Shown here: positions 1 through 10,103 of the stretch, in pieces
Layout: every line of letters starts with the position of its first letter
How positions within the stretch are numbered: position 1 is the stretch's first letter
Origin: Multivorans sp965116445
GTDB taxonomy: Bacteria > Acidobacteriota > Thermoanaerobaculia > Multivoradales > Multivoraceae
NCBI GenBank assembly: GCA_965116445.1
Contig: OZ220688.1
Location: 3,286,001-3,350,000 of the forward strand
Length of the DNA: 64,000 nucleotides
Direction: 5' to 3'
Notes under the pieces: generated by a model
Told to the model about the DNA's origin: nothing
The model's database searches: none
What the model saw: only the letters and a program-made list of their open reading frames with translations
Program-made: the position numbers and the translations under genes

Positions 1-223
1 CCACAAACTGCAGATCTACGGGGAGTCGGGAGTTCCCGAGTACTGGATCGTCGACCCGCGGCGGCGCCACATCACGTTCCTCGTGCTCCGCGACGGCGCC
101 TATGCCGTCCAGGCGCCGGAAGCCGAGGTGTGGGCCTCGCCGGTGCGGCCCGAGGTCGAGTTGGACATCGCGGCCCTGTGGGCGACCGTGGAGGAGAAGT
201 TCGGCCCGCCTGAGGGTCACTGA
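1..223 (+). CDS. Uma2-family (DUF820) protein, C-terminal part only
   Basis: The reading frame enters from the left edge (first full codon at base 2) and stops with TGA at 221-223, leaving 73 residues. The segment EYWIVDP followed by a short beta-rich tail is typical of the C-terminal half of Uma2 proteins, a PD-(D/E)XK nuclease-fold family of unsettled role. The catalytic N-terminal part lies outside the window, so activity cannot be judged. It lies 17 bp before the PSD1 gene on the same strand; no functional link is evident. Confidence 0.75.
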   Translation, partial: HKLQIYGESGVPEYWIVDPRRRHITFLVLRDGAYAVQAPEAEVWASPVRPEVELDIAALWATVEEKFGPPEGH

Positions 224-240
224 CCGGGACGACCAGGGCG

Positions 241-3200
241 ATGAGTTCACCGGCAAAGCGGATCGCGCATTCGATTCTCGTTCTGAAGATCGGGTTGGCC
301 GCCATGCCGTTGACCGCGGCGCCGCCGCCGGACTTCGAGTCCGAAGTACTGCCGGTGCTCGAGCGCCGGTGCTTCGCCTGCCATGGGCCGCTGCGGCAGC
401 GGGGCGACCTGCGGCTCGACTCGCGGCCGGCGATGCTGATCGGCGGCGGTCGGGGCGCGGCGATTGTTCCTGGTGACGTGGAGGGGAGCCTGCTCGTCGC
501 GGCGATCAGGCGCGAGGACGAACTGGAGATGCCGCCGCCGCGGGCGCTGGACGAGGCGGAGCGCGAGTTGCTCGAGGCCTGGATTCAGGCTGGGGCGGAG
601 TGGCCTCTGACGCGTGATGAGGAAGCTGGGGGAGTACACGTCGCGGCGCGGGAGGTGCCGCCCGTAGAGCACGGCATCACGGGGCCCGGCGAGCCCTTGT
701 CCTTCAACCGTGACGTGCGACCGATCCTCTCGGAGAACTGCTACGCGTGTCACGGCCCGGACGAGGCCGTACGGCAGGCAGGGCTGCGGTTGGACCAGGC
801 TGAGGCTGCCCACGGCGTCTTGCCGTCGGGACGCCGCGCATTCGCGCCGGGCGACCTGGACCGGAGTCAGTTGTTCCAGCGGATTGCCGCGGTGGATGCA
901 CTCGACCGCATGCCGCCGCCGCATGCGGACTCCGACCTGTCCGACCGCGAGATCGAGATTCTCGGGCGCTTCATCCTGCAGGGCGCCGAGTTCGAGGACC
1001 ACTGGGCGTACCGGCCGCCGGTGCGATCGGCGCCGCCCGTTCCTGCCGGTGCCGCATGGGTTCGCGGCGACGTCGACCGGTTCGTCCTGGCGCGGCTCGA
1101 GAAGGAGGGACTGGAACCGTCCCCGGAGGCGGATCGCCGCACGCTTGTCCGCCGGTTGTCGCTGGACCTCGTGGGACTACCGCCGACTCCGGCCGAAGTC
1201 GAGGCCTTCCTCGCCGACGCGTCGCCGGACGCCTACGAGCTCCTGGTCGACCGCCTCCTGGCTTCAAGGCGCTACGGCGAGCACATGGCGCGCACCTGGC
1301 TCGACGCCGCCCGCTACGCGGACACGAACGGCTACCACATCGACAACGAGCGGCACATGTGGCGGTGGCGCGACTGGGTGATCGACGCCTTCAACCGCAA
1401 CCAGCCGTTCGACGAGTTCACGGTCGAGCAACTGGCCGGCGACCTGCTGGAGGATCCGACGCCGGAGCAGTTGCTGGCGACCGGCTTCCACCGGAACCAC
1501 ATGATCAATTTCGAGGGCGGCGCGATTCCCGAGGAATACCGCGTTCAGTACGTGTTCGACCGCACGGATACGACGGCCACGGTCTGGATGGGGCTGACCG
1601 CCGGCTGCGCCAAGTGCCACGACCACAAGTTCGATCCGATCAGCCAGCGCGAGTACTACCAGTTCGCCGCCTTCTTCAACACGGTCGACGAGGTCGGCCT
1701 CGACGGCAGTCAGGGCAACGCGGAGCCGAAGGCGCTGGCGCCGGACCCGGGTCAGCGGGCGGTGCTCGAAGAACTCAGGGCGGAACTCGGCCCGCTCGAT
1801 GCGCTGCTGGACGATGCGAACGCGGAAGCGGAGGCGGCCCAGACGACGTGGCAGGAGGAGTGGAACCGCCGGTTGAGTGCGAAGTGGCGGCCCCTGGTTC
1901 CGGTTTCCCTGGAGTCGACCGCCGGCGCCCGGATGACGGTCCTCGAGGACGGATCGATCGAGGTGTCGGGCGAGAATCCGTCGACCGACGTGTATGTGAT
2001 CGAGGCGGAAACGGACCTCGACCGGATCGGCGCGTTGCGGCTGGAGGCGCTTCGGGATCGATCCGACCCGTCGCTGGGCATCGGTCGCGCCGGGGACGGC
2101 AGCTTCGTGCTGACCGAGATCGAGCTCCGGGCCACGCCGCTTGCGGGCGGACAGCCGAGGGATGTGGACTTGACGGATGCCTGGGCCGACTACGCGACCC
2201 CGTCCATGGCGGTGGAACTCGCGGTGGACGGGGACCGCGAAACCGGTTGGGGCGCCGGCTACGTGACGAGGACCACGGCCCGGACCGCCGTGTTCCGGGC
2301 CGCCCGGCCTCCGGCGCTCGACCAGGCTGGCGCCGGCGGTGTCCGGCTGCGCATCGTCCTGCGTCAGGAGTCGGCCTACGCGCAGAAGACGATGCGACGC
2401 TTCCGCCTCTCCTTGACGGACGCGCCCGAGGTGGCGTTCCAGTCCCTGGGGCCCAGGATCCTGCCTCCTCCCTACGCTGGTCTGGCCGCGGCCTCGCGCG
2501 CGTTCGAGTACCTGGTCGGCTTGCCCGGGGATCAGCGGACCGAGGAGCAGGCGACGACGATTCGCCATCGCTTCCGGCGGAACTTCTGGCCTTCCTGGCA
2601 GCCGAACGAGGCGCGCTACAGGAAGCTTGCGAGGCGCCTGGAGGAGATCGAGGACGCCGTTGTGACGACGATGGTCATGCGCGAAATGGAGGAGCCGCGG
2701 CCGACCTTCGTGTTGCGTCGCGGCGAGTACGACCAGCAGACGGAGGAGGTCGAGGCGGCGGTTCCGGCGGTCCTGCCGCCGATCCCCGGGGATCTGCCGC
2801 GCAACCGGCTCGGCCTCGCGCGCTGGCTGGTCAGCGGAGATCATCCGCTGACCGCGCGGGTGACCGCGAACCGGCTGTGGCAGAAGTTCTTCGGCCGCGG
2901 CCTGGTCGGAACGTCGGGCGACTTCGGCTCCCAGGGCGAGTGGCCGTCCCATCCGGAACTGCTCGACTGGCTGGCGACCGAGTTCGTCCGCCTGGACTGG
3001 GATCTGAAGGCGTTGCAGAAGACGATCGTGCTGTCCTCGACCTACCGCCAGAGTTCCAGGGCAACTCCCGAACTGATCGAGCGCGACCCGGAGAACCGGC
3101 TGCTGGCGCGGGCGTCCCGTTTCCGGCTGGACGCGGAGGTGATCCGGGACGCGGCGCTTGCCGCCTCCGGGTTGCTTGTCTCGAAGCTGGGCGGCCCGAG

Positions 3201-3768
3201 CGTCAAGCCCTATCAGCCTCCCGGCCTGTGGAGGGAGATCGGCTACGAGAGCCGGGGCAGGTTCTCCGCCGGTATCTTCGAGCAGGACCACGGCGATGCG
3301 CTCTACCGGCGCAGCCTGTACACGTTCTGGAAGCGGACCGTGCCGCCGCCGAACATGCTCGTGTTCGACGCGCCGAATCGGGAGACCTGCGTGGTGGAGC
3401 GGTCGCGCTCGAACACGCCGCTGCAGGCGCTCGTCTTGATGAACGATCCGCAGTTCGTCGAGGCGGCCCGGGTGCTGGCCGAGGCCGTCGTCGCCGGGCG
3501 GGATGCGGCAGCAGGCGACGCGGGTCTGGTCGACGGGCTCTTCTGGCGGGTGCTGGCGCGACCGGCGACCGAGGTGGAGCGGGAGGCGCTGCTCGATCTG
3601 GTTGCCGATCTGAGGCCCCGCTACGGTAAGGACAGGGCGTCGGCGGAAGCGTTGCTGCGCGTCGGCGAGCGGCCGGTTGACGAGAGGATTCCGAGCGCTG
3701 AACTCGCGGCCTGGAGCGTGGCCGCGAGCGCGGTGTTGAACCTGGACGAAGCGGTGACAAGAAGATGA
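241..3768 (+). CDS. PSD1 / planctomycete-type cytochrome c protein (DUF1549-DUF1553)
   Basis: A 1175-residue exported protein. An N-terminal hydrophobic leader ends near TAA/PPP around residue 27. Two heme-c motifs follow, CFACH at residues 44-48 and CYACH near 167-171, each in the planctomycete cytochrome C context ending in GP. A DUF1549 block follows, with the signature CAKCHDHKFDPI near residue 456, which supplies a third CxxCH. A middle domain (about 600-780) looks like a carbohydrate-binding/discoidin-type insertion. The C-terminal DUF1553 block runs from about 870 to 1130. These proteins are periplasmic and their chemistry is unknown, though many sit in polysaccharide or organic-matter loci. 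The stop overlaps the next start (ATGA), indicating translational coupling to the DUF1501 gene, the usual partner. Confidence 0.93.
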   Translation: MSSPAKRIAHSILVLKIGLAAMPLTAAPPPDFESEVLPVLERRCFACHGPLRQRGDLRLDSRPAMLIGGGRGAAIVPGDVEGSLLVAAIRREDELEMPPPRALDEAERELLEAWIQAGAEWPLTRDEEAGGVHVAAREVPPVEHGITGPGEPLSFNRDVRPILSENCYACHGPDEAVRQAGLRLDQAEAAHGVLPSGRRAFAPGDLDRSQLFQRIAAVDALDRMPPPHADSDLSDREIEILGRFILQGAEFEDHWAYRPPVRSAPPVPAGAAWVRGDVDRFVLARLEKEGLEPSPEADRRTLVRRLSLDLVGLPPTPAEVEAFLADASPDAYELLVDRLLASRRYGEHMARTWLDAARYADTNGYHIDNERHMWRWRDWVIDAFNRNQPFDEFTVEQLAGDLLEDPTPEQLLATGFHRNHMINFEGGAIPEEYRVQYVFDRTDTTATVWMGLTAGCAKCHDHKFDPISQREYYQFAAFFNTVDEVGLDGSQGNAEPKALAPDPGQRAVLEELRAELGPLDALLDDANAEAEAAQTTWQEEWNRRLSAKWRPLVPVSLESTAGARMTVLEDGSIEVSGENPSTDVYVIEAETDLDRIGALRLEALRDRSDPSLGIGRAGDGSFVLTEIELRATPLAGGQPRDVDLTDAWADYATPSMAVELAVDGDRETGWGAGYVTRTTARTAVFRAARPPALDQAGAGGVRLRIVLRQESAYAQKTMRRFRLSLTDAPEVAFQSLGPRILPPPYAGLAAASRAFEYLVGLPGDQRTEEQATTIRHRFRRNFWPSWQPNEARYRKLARRLEEIEDAVVTTMVMREMEEPRPTFVLRRGEYDQQTEEVEAAVPAVLPPIPGDLPRNRLGLARWLVSGDHPLTARVTANRLWQKFFGRGLVGTSGDFGSQGEWPSHPELLDWLATEFVRLDWDLKALQKTIVLSSTYRQSSRATPELIERDPENRLLARASRFRLDAEVIRDAALAASGLLVSKLGGPSVKPYQPPGLWREIGYESRGRFSAGIFEQDHGDALYRRSLYTFWKRTVPPPNMLVFDAPNRETCVVERSRSNTPLQALVLMNDPQFVEAARVLAEAVVAGRDAAAGDAGLVDGLFWRVLARPATEVEREALLDLVADLRPRYGKDRASAEALLRVGERPVDERIPSAELAAWSVAASAVLNLDEAVTRR

Positions 3769-5282
3769 CAAGACTCCCTGGCGATTCCTCGTGCCCCACC
3801 TGCGGACCGCGCCACGGCACGGATCCCCGGGCCGACTACGCGCATGGGGTGAACCGGCGGCAGTTCTTCGGCCTGGCGAGCACGGGCATCGGGGTCGCGG
3901 CGCTTTCGTCCCTGCTCGACCCCGGGCCCTCGTGGGCCGCCCGGAGCGAAGCGTCGCGGGCCCTGGGTGCGCTTCACGGAACGCACTTCCCGGCCAGGGC
4001 GAAACGCGTGATCTACCTGTTCCAGTCCGGTGCGCCCTCCCAGATCGATCTGTTCGACCACAAGCCGCGCCTGGCCGAGTGGCACGGCCAGGAATTGCCG
4101 CCGTCCGTGCGAGGGGATCAGCGCGTCACCGGGATGACCGCGAACCAGTCCGAGTTCCCGATCACGGCGTCCATGTTCGAGTTCGCACGGCACGGCGAGA
4201 GCGGCGCCTGGGTCAGCGAGTTGATGCCCCGAACCGCGAGGATCGTCGACAAGCTCTGCTTCCTCAAGGCGGTGAGTACGGAGGCGATCAACCACGATCC
4301 GGGCATCACGTACCTCCAGACCGGGCATCAGCAGCCCGGGCGCCCCAGCCTCGGCGCCTGGCTGAGCTACGGGATCGGTTCGGAGAACGCCGATCTGCCC
4401 GCGTTCATCGTCCTGATCTCCCAGGGCAGCGCGAAGCGCGAGTCCCAGGCACTGTTCCAGCGGTTGTGGGGTTCGGGCTTCCTGCCGTCCGAGCACCAGG
4501 GGGTCAACTTGCGCGCGGCGGAAGACCCGGTGCTCTACCTTTCCGATCCGCCGGGCATCGACCGCGGCACAAGACGCCGGATGCTGGACGTCGTGGCCCG
4601 GCTCAACGAGGAGCACCACGAGGAGTTCGGCGACCCAGAGATCGTCGCCCGGATCGCCCAGTACGAGATGGCCTACCGGATGCAGGCGTCCGTGCCCGAA
4701 CTCGTCGACACCTCGAATGAGCCGCAAGGCACGTTCGACCTCTACGGCGAGGACGCCCGCACGCCGGGAACCTACGCGGCGAACTGCCTGCTGGCGCGGC
4801 GGCTGGCCGAACGTGACGTCCGCTTCATCCAGCTCTACCACCGCGGCTGGGATCAGCACGGCAACCTGCCGAGCGACATCCGCCTGCAGTGCCGCGACGT
4901 GGACCGCGCGTCGGCCGCTCTGGTCACGGACCTGGAACAGCGGGGTCTGCTCGAGGACACGCTCGTCGTCTGGGGCGGCGAGTTCGGCCGCACCGTGTAC
5001 TGCCAGGGCGCGCTTTCGGAGGACAACTACGGCCGAGACCACCACGGCCGCTGCTACACGGTGTGGATGGCCGGCGCCGGCGTCGAGCCGGGCAAGACCT
5101 GGGGCGAGACGGACGATCACTGCTACAACATCGTCTCGGGCGGCGTCCATGTCCACGACCTGAACGCGACGATCCTGCACCAGCTCGGGATCGACCACGA
5201 GCGCCTGACCTACCGATACAGCGGCCGCGACTTCCGGCTCACCGACGTCCACGGCCGGGTGGTCGAGGAGGTCCTGGCGTAG
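3765..5282 (+). CDS. DUF1501 domain protein with Tat-like leader
   Basis: 505 residues. The start ATG overlaps the upstream TGA by the ATGA arrangement. The N-terminus has a cysteine pair (CPTC, near residue 10) and then a twin-arginine-like leader NRRQFFGLAS followed by a hydrophobic stretch, so export in a folded state is likely. DUF1501 belongs to the alkaline-phosphatase/sulfatase fold. Here GGEFGRT near residue 406 and the HDLNATILHQLG motif near the C-terminus are typical of the family. It is the standard partner of PSD1 proteins. The joint substrate is unknown. Confidence 0.93.
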   Translation: MTRLPGDSSCPTCGPRHGTDPRADYAHGVNRRQFFGLASTGIGVAALSSLLDPGPSWAARSEASRALGALHGTHFPARAKRVIYLFQSGAPSQIDLFDHKPRLAEWHGQELPPSVRGDQRVTGMTANQSEFPITASMFEFARHGESGAWVSELMPRTARIVDKLCFLKAVSTEAINHDPGITYLQTGHQQPGRPSLGAWLSYGIGSENADLPAFIVLISQGSAKRESQALFQRLWGSGFLPSEHQGVNLRAAEDPVLYLSDPPGIDRGTRRRMLDVVARLNEEHHEEFGDPEIVARIAQYEMAYRMQASVPELVDTSNEPQGTFDLYGEDARTPGTYAANCLLARRLAERDVRFIQLYHRGWDQHGNLPSDIRLQCRDVDRASAALVTDLEQRGLLEDTLVVWGGEFGRTVYCQGALSEDNYGRDHHGRCYTVWMAGAGVEPGKTWGETDDHCYNIVSGGVHVHDLNATILHQLGIDHERLTYRYSGRDFRLTDVHGRVVEEVLA

Positions 5283-5328
5283 CCCTGCCGCGATCGGTGG
5301 CGAGGGGGCGCCTCGCCCAACGGCAGGC

Positions 5329-7737
5329 TCAGTCGTCTCCGCCCGGGCTCAGGCGTCGCGCGTCGGCCAGGGCGGCACGGGCCATCGGCTGGTCGGGGTT
5401 CAGTTCGAGGGATCCTTCGAGCGTGCGTGCGGCCTCCTCGGGGCGGCTGGCGCTGAGCAGGGCGATGCCCAGGTTCGTCCGCGCCAGGGCGTTCGTTTCG
5501 TCGAGGTCGACGAGCGATCGGTAGAGCGCCGCGGCCTCTGTGGCGCGGCCCGCGTTGAATCGGATGAAGGCGAGGCGATCGAGCGCGTCCGCGTCGCGCG
5601 GCTCGAACAGGAGAGCGCGCTCGAACGCCGCGGCGGCTTCGTCGATCCGGCCCTGTTCCTGGTGGGCCTGGCCGGTCAGCCGATAGAGCGACGAAGCGAC
5701 GTCGAGGTCCGGGTCGATCGCGAGCGCTTGCGCCATCTGCTCGATCGCCTCGTCGTGGCGGCCGATCTCGAACAGGGCGATGCCCAGACCGGCGATCGCG
5801 GGCGCGAAGTCCGGCTCGATCCGAAGGGCCTCGCGGTAGAGGGCGAGGGCTTCGTCGGGGCGGTCCCGTTGCCTGACGGTCTCGGCCCGCGTGTGGAGGT
5901 TGGCCGCGCTTGCCGGTTCGATCCGTCGGGCGCGGTCGGCGTAGGTGGCAGCGTCGTCCAGACGGTCCGTCAACAGGTAGAGGTTGGCAAGCTCCCGGAG
6001 CGGTTCGGCTGTCTCCGGTACCAGTTCCGCCGTGAGCAGGAAGTGCCTTTCCGCGGCTTCGAGCCGGCCCGTCTCCCGGGACGCCCGGCCCATCAGCAGG
6101 TGAAGGGGAGCGAGGTTCGGCGAGTCTGGTTCGATCTCGAGCGCCCGCCTTGCCGCGTTCAGGGCGTCCTCGTGGCGCTCGGCGAGGAGCAGAGCGTCGG
6201 CGAGACCGACCCAGGCGAGGCTGAAGCCTGGATCGAGTTGAAGGACCTGGCGGTAGCGTGCAACCGCCTCGTCATGACGCCCCTGCCGCTTCAGAGACTC
6301 GGCCAGGTTCTGGTGGGCGCTGCGGTGTCGCGGCTGAAGCTCGATCGCGCGAGCGAAGTTCTCGTCCGCCTCGTCGAAGCGCTCGAACTCCAGCAGGGCG
6401 AGGCCGAGGTTCGACTGTGCCGGGGCGGATGCGGGACGCAGTTCGACGGCCGTCCTCCCGGCCTTCAGACTTTCCTCGAACCGGCCGGCTTCGTTCAGCG
6501 CCTGCCCGAGGTTTACGTGAGCGTCGCGCGCCAGAGGGTTCCGCGACACGATGTGGCTGAAGAGGGTCAGGTTGTCGCGGAACCTGGCCGCGTGCTGGAC
6601 GGTCAGAGCGCCCAGGACGATCAAGGCGGTCGCCAGGGCGACCCGGGCACTGGTCGTCCAGACCGCGGGCAGCGGGTCCAGGATCCGTACGGACACGCCG
6701 GCGATCAGGGCGAGTACCCCGATTCCCGCCAGGTACTGGAAGCGGTCCGCAACCAGGGAGAACTGCATGTAGCCGTAGGGGATCAGGCCCAGCGCGGGCG
6801 ACAGGGTGGCGCCGTAGAAGGCGACGCAGGCGAGCGGACCGCGACCCCACCGGCCCCTGCCAAGCCACAGGGCAAGCGGCAGGGCGACCGCGCCGGCGAC
6901 GAAGAGCCACGCCAGCGGATCGCTCGGTCGGATGTCCCAGAGCGGGTAGATCACGGCCAGGTCGGCGGGCCAGAGCAACTTGCCGACATAGAACCAGAGC
7001 GCTCGTGCCGCGATCAGGATCCGTTCGAGCACGGAGTAGTCGAGTTCGAGGATCTCGCGGGTCCGGTAGAAGGCGGTGTCCGCGAGCGCGACCGCGAGGC
7101 CCAGGGCGAAGAAGGGCGCGCTGCGCAGGACGTCCTCCTTTTCGAGCCGCCCGCGACGCGACCAGTGCCAGATGAGGAGCGCTGCAGGCAGGGTGACGAC
7201 AACGGTCTTCGACAGCATCCCGGCGAGGAAGAGCGCCAGCGAGCCGAGAAGACGTCCCCGGCCGCCCCGTTCCACGAAGGCGATGTAGGTGAGAAAGGAG
7301 GTCAGGTAGAAGAAGCCCGAGAGAACGTCCTTGCGCTCGATGATCCAGACCACGGACTCGACGTGCAGGGGATGCACGGCGAACAGGGCCGCGGCCACCC
7401 AGGCCCCGGGCGCCCGGAGCCGCGTCAGCAGGCGCCAGACCAGGAGCGAGTTCACCAGGTGGAGCAGCACGTTCACGACGTGGAAGCCCAGCGGCTCGAA
7501 GCCCCAGAGCTTGTGCTCCAGCCAGAAGGTCGTGTAGGTGACGGGCCAGTAATGGCCTTCGTTCTCGATGTCCCGGGGCGAGAACCAGATGTTCCGGAGG
7601 CCGGACGGGCTCCGGACGACCGGCTCCTCGGTGAAGACGACGTCGTCCCAGACGAAACCGGCCTGGTACGCGGGGAAGAAACTGACCGCGACGATCAGGC
7701 AGATCGCGAGGGCGAGGAGTCGCGTTCTCGTCGTCAT
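5329..7737 (-). CDS. TMTC-like membrane glycosyltransferase with C-terminal TPR array
   Basis: 802 residues. The first ~400 are hydrophobic with about ten membrane spans. They begin with a leader and the acidic loop FVWDDVVF, then HPLHVESVVWIIERKDVLS, a motif set seen in TMTC/PMT-like GT-C glycosyltransferases (DUF1736 group). Residues ~400-790 form a long tetratricopeptide array, with repeated A..NLG.AL and ALEIEPD-type helices. The enzyme probably transfers a sugar from a polyprenyl-phosphate donor on the periplasmic side. The adjacent GT2 gene of the polyprenyl-phosphate-mannose-synthase type could supply that donor; this link is inference. The stop lies 46 bp from the convergent DUF1501 gene. 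Confidence 0.85.
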   Translation of the reverse strand: MTTRTRLLALAICLIVAVSFFPAYQAGFVWDDVVFTEEPVVRSPSGLRNIWFSPRDIENEGHYWPVTYTTFWLEHKLWGFEPLGFHVVNVLLHLVNSLLVWRLLTRLRAPGAWVAAALFAVHPLHVESVVWIIERKDVLSGFFYLTSFLTYIAFVERGGRGRLLGSLALFLAGMLSKTVVVTLPAALLIWHWSRRGRLEKEDVLRSAPFFALGLAVALADTAFYRTREILELDYSVLERILIAARALWFYVGKLLWPADLAVIYPLWDIRPSDPLAWLFVAGAVALPLALWLGRGRWGRGPLACVAFYGATLSPALGLIPYGYMQFSLVADRFQYLAGIGVLALIAGVSVRILDPLPAVWTTSARVALATALIVLGALTVQHAARFRDNLTLFSHIVSRNPLARDAHVNLGQALNEAGRFEESLKAGRTAVELRPASAPAQSNLGLALLEFERFDEADENFARAIELQPRHRSAHQNLAESLKRQGRHDEAVARYRQVLQLDPGFSLAWVGLADALLLAERHEDALNAARRALEIEPDSPNLAPLHLLMGRASRETGRLEAAERHFLLTAELVPETAEPLRELANLYLLTDRLDDAATYADRARRIEPASAANLHTRAETVRQRDRPDEALALYREALRIEPDFAPAIAGLGIALFEIGRHDEAIEQMAQALAIDPDLDVASSLYRLTGQAHQEQGRIDEAAAAFERALLFEPRDADALDRLAFIRFNAGRATEAAALYRSLVDLDETNALARTNLGIALLSASRPEEAARTLEGSLELNPDQPMARAALADARRLSPGGDD

Positions 7738-7750
7738 GCCGGTCCCGGAT

Positions 7751-8503
7751 TCAGGAGTTGCAGCCGGCCGAGGAACCGCGAGAGCGGATCAAAGCGCCGT
7801 ACCGGAAGCGGTAGAGCCGGAGCAGGTGCCGCAGGTAGGCGACCTGCTGGCGCCAGGTCAGCTTGCTCGAACCCTCGAAGCGCTGCCCGAAGCGGATCGG
7901 GACGTCGCGCACGCTCAGACCGCCGCGCACCATGAGTTCCAGACCGATCTTGAAGCCGGTGGGATCGAGGCGGCAGAAGGGCGGAAGGGACCCGCGGCGG
8001 AGAGCGAAGAAGCCCGACATCGGGTCGCTGCAGCAAACCAGGGGCCGCGCCAGGAGGGTGGCGAGACGGGAGTTCAGGGATCGCCGCCGGCTCCAGGGGC
8101 TCTCGATCCGTCCTCCCGGCGCGTAGCGGCTGCCGACCGCCATCTCGGCGCCGTCGTCGAGAAGCCCCAGCAGGTCGGGGATCTGCTCGGGCGGATGGGA
8201 GAGGTCGGCGTCCAGGACGACCAGGCGGTCGAAGCGGGCTAGGGCCAGGCCGTCGAGCACTGCCCGGGAGAGGTCTCGCGGGCGGTTGCGCCGCACATGG
8301 AGGCGAACGGGGAGGCTCACGGCCAGCTTCCGCGCGAGCGCCTGCGTGCCGTCGTCCGAATCGTCGTCGGAGAGGATGAGCTCCCAGGGCAGGCCGGACG
8401 CCGCCATCGTGGTCTCGATGCGCCGGGCCAGATGGACGAGGTTGCCCGCTTCGCGAAACGTGGGCGCTACAATGCTCACACCCCGAGTGTTTTCGCCGTC
8501 CAT
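7751..8503 (-). CDS. Family 2 glycosyltransferase (polyprenyl-phosphate mannose synthase type)
   Basis: 250 residues if started at the ATG at 8503 (MDGENTRG). An upstream in-frame ATG at 8575 would add 24 low-complexity Arg/Ala-rich residues and is less likely. The GT-A fold is clear: VSIVAPTFREAGN at the N-terminus, ILSDDDSDDGT, and the metal/nucleotide motif DADLSHPPE near residue 98, then the SR.(x)nGG region. No C-terminal GtrA-like membrane domain is present, so it is the short soluble DPM1-like form. It lies 13 bp upstream of the TPR glycosyltransferase and is probably co-transcribed with it. Confidence 0.85.
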   Translation of the reverse strand: MDGENTRGVSIVAPTFREAGNLVHLARRIETTMAASGLPWELILSDDDSDDGTQALARKLAVSLPVRLHVRRNRPRDLSRAVLDGLALARFDRLVVLDADLSHPPEQIPDLLGLLDDGAEMAVGSRYAPGGRIESPWSRRRSLNSRLATLLARPLVCCSDPMSGFFALRRGSLPPFCRLDPTGFKIGLELMVRGGLSVRDVPIRFGQRFEGSSKLTWRQQVAYLRHLLRLYRFRYGALIRSRGSSAGCNS

Positions 8504-8656
8504 AGCGCCCCGAGCCCCTGGTTCGCCTGCCGGTTCAGGCGCCTGTCGTCGTGCGCGTGCGTCTCGTTCCGGCATGGCGCGGCCATCCTATGAAGTCCCG
8601 CGGCGCGGACGAGTTCGGGGCAAGCCACGCAGTCGAACCGTCAACGGGAGGTACCG

Positions 8657-10078
8657 ATGAACCCTCGCACGAAGCCCCGTCTCTCTCGACCGATCGTCCC
8701 GAAGGTGCTGCTCCTGGGCGCTGTCCTGCTGCTGGTCGCGTCCGCGGCGGGCGCCCAGGTGTCTTCGGAGACGGCGTACATCTTCAACACCTACGCATTC
8801 CTCGTCTGGGGCGCGTTCATCATGTGGATGTGCGCCGGCTTCACGATGCTCGAGGCGGGTTCCGTGCGAACGAAGAACGCCTCCGTCATCTGCCTGAAGA
8901 ACATCGGTCTCTACTCGATCGCCGGGATCGCCTACTACGTGATCGGCTACAACCTGATGTACGTCGACGTCAGCGGCTGGATCGGCTCGGTGCGCCTGCT
9001 GTTCGAGGCGTCGGCCGACGAGATGGCCCTGCTCGGCGGCGACGCGGAGAAGGCCGCCGCGGTCGCAGCCAGCCCCTACTCGGAGATGTCGAGCTGGTTC
9101 TTCCAGATGACCTTCGTCGCGACGACCGCCTCGATCGTCTCCGGCGCCCTGGCGGAGCGGGTCAAGCTCTGGTCCTTCCTGCTGTTCACCGCCGTGCTGA
9201 CCGCGGTCATCTACCCGGTCGTCGGCGCCTGGACCTGGGGCGAGGGCTGGCTCAACGCACTCGGCTTCCAGGACTTCGCGGGTTCGACGATCGTTCACTC
9301 GACCGGCGGCTGGGCGGCGCTTGCCGGGATCATCATCGTCGGCGCGCGGCGCAACAAGTTCCGCGCGGATGGCACGGTGAAGGTTACGCCGCCGTCCAAC
9401 GTGCCGATCGTCACCCTGGGGGTCTTCATCCTCTGGCTCGGCTGGTTCGGATTCAACGGCGGGTCGCAGCTCGCCCTGGGCGGCGTCGCCGACGCGACGG
9501 CGATGGGCAACCTGCTGATCAACACGAACCTCGCCGCCGCCGCCGGCGTCGTCGCCGCGCTCCTCGTGTCGCGGCCGCTCCTGGGCAGGGTCGACCTGCT
9601 GGGCGTTCTGAACGGCGCGCTCGGCGGCCTGGTCGGCATCACCGCGGGCCCGGACCTCGTTGGTCACCACTGGGCGCTGCTGATCGGCGCAGTCGGCGGC
9701 GTGATCGCCGTCGCCGGCATGATGCTGCTTGAGCGCTGGAAGCTCGACGACGTGGTCGGCGCCGTTCCGGTGCACCTGTTCGCCGGGGTCTGGGGCACGC
9801 TTGCCGTGTGTCTCGCTGCCGGCGGCAGCCTGGTTCCGCAGATCGTCGGCATCCTGGCCGTGGGCGCCTTCGCCTTCGGCGCCTCGCTCCTCGTGTGGTG
9901 GGTGCTCGACAAGACGATCGGCGTCCGCGTCTCGGCCGAAGTCGAGGAGCTCGGTCAGGACATGGCCGAACTCGGCATCGAGTCCTACCCCGAGTTCATC
10001 CTCATGCCGGACGAGGACGACATGGAGGAGGCACGGTCCGCCCAGGAGGGCGCGAGGAACGCGGCGAGATCGGATTAA
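8657..10078 (+). CDS. amt: Ammonium transporter (Amt family)
   Basis: 473 residues. A cleavable leader ends near AGAQVS, then about 11 membrane helices. Recognisable Amt landmarks are WMCAGFTMLEAG, the VFQM-like segment SSWFFQMTFVATTASIVSGALAER, the first pore histidine in IVHSTGGWAAL, and the second pore region VPVHLFAGVWGTLAV. The protein mediates ammonium/ammonia uptake across the inner membrane. A strong Shine-Dalgarno (GGGAGG) precedes the ATG. No glnK/glnB gene is adjacent, so PII control, if any, comes from elsewhere. The cytoplasmic tail is acidic and extended. Confidence 0.95.
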   Translation: MNPRTKPRLSRPIVPKVLLLGAVLLLVASAAGAQVSSETAYIFNTYAFLVWGAFIMWMCAGFTMLEAGSVRTKNASVICLKNIGLYSIAGIAYYVIGYNLMYVDVSGWIGSVRLLFEASADEMALLGGDAEKAAAVAASPYSEMSSWFFQMTFVATTASIVSGALAERVKLWSFLLFTAVLTAVIYPVVGAWTWGEGWLNALGFQDFAGSTIVHSTGGWAALAGIIIVGARRNKFRADGTVKVTPPSNVPIVTLGVFILWLGWFGFNGGSQLALGGVADATAMGNLLINTNLAAAAGVVAALLVSRPLLGRVDLLGVLNGALGGLVGITAGPDLVGHHWALLIGAVGGVIAVAGMMLLERWKLDDVVGAVPVHLFAGVWGTLAVCLAAGGSLVPQIVGILAVGAFAFGASLLVWWVLDKTIGVRVSAEVEELGQDMAELGIESYPEFILMPDEDDMEEARSAQEGARNAARSD

Positions 10079-10103
10079 CGGCTGCACAGCCTGTACGCTC
10101 CGG

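Noticed and set aside
1056..3629. Long plus-strand open frame (857 codons) inside the PSD1 gene, and an 835-codon minus-strand frame at 1264-3771
   Set aside because: Arg/Pro/Gly-rich sequence with no domain features; typical GC-rich shadow frames of the real PSD1 gene.
5662..7935. 757-codon plus-strand open frame opposite the TPR glycosyltransferase
   Set aside because: Composition is Arg/Gln/Glu-rich without motifs; the minus-strand frame carries clear membrane helices and TPRs.
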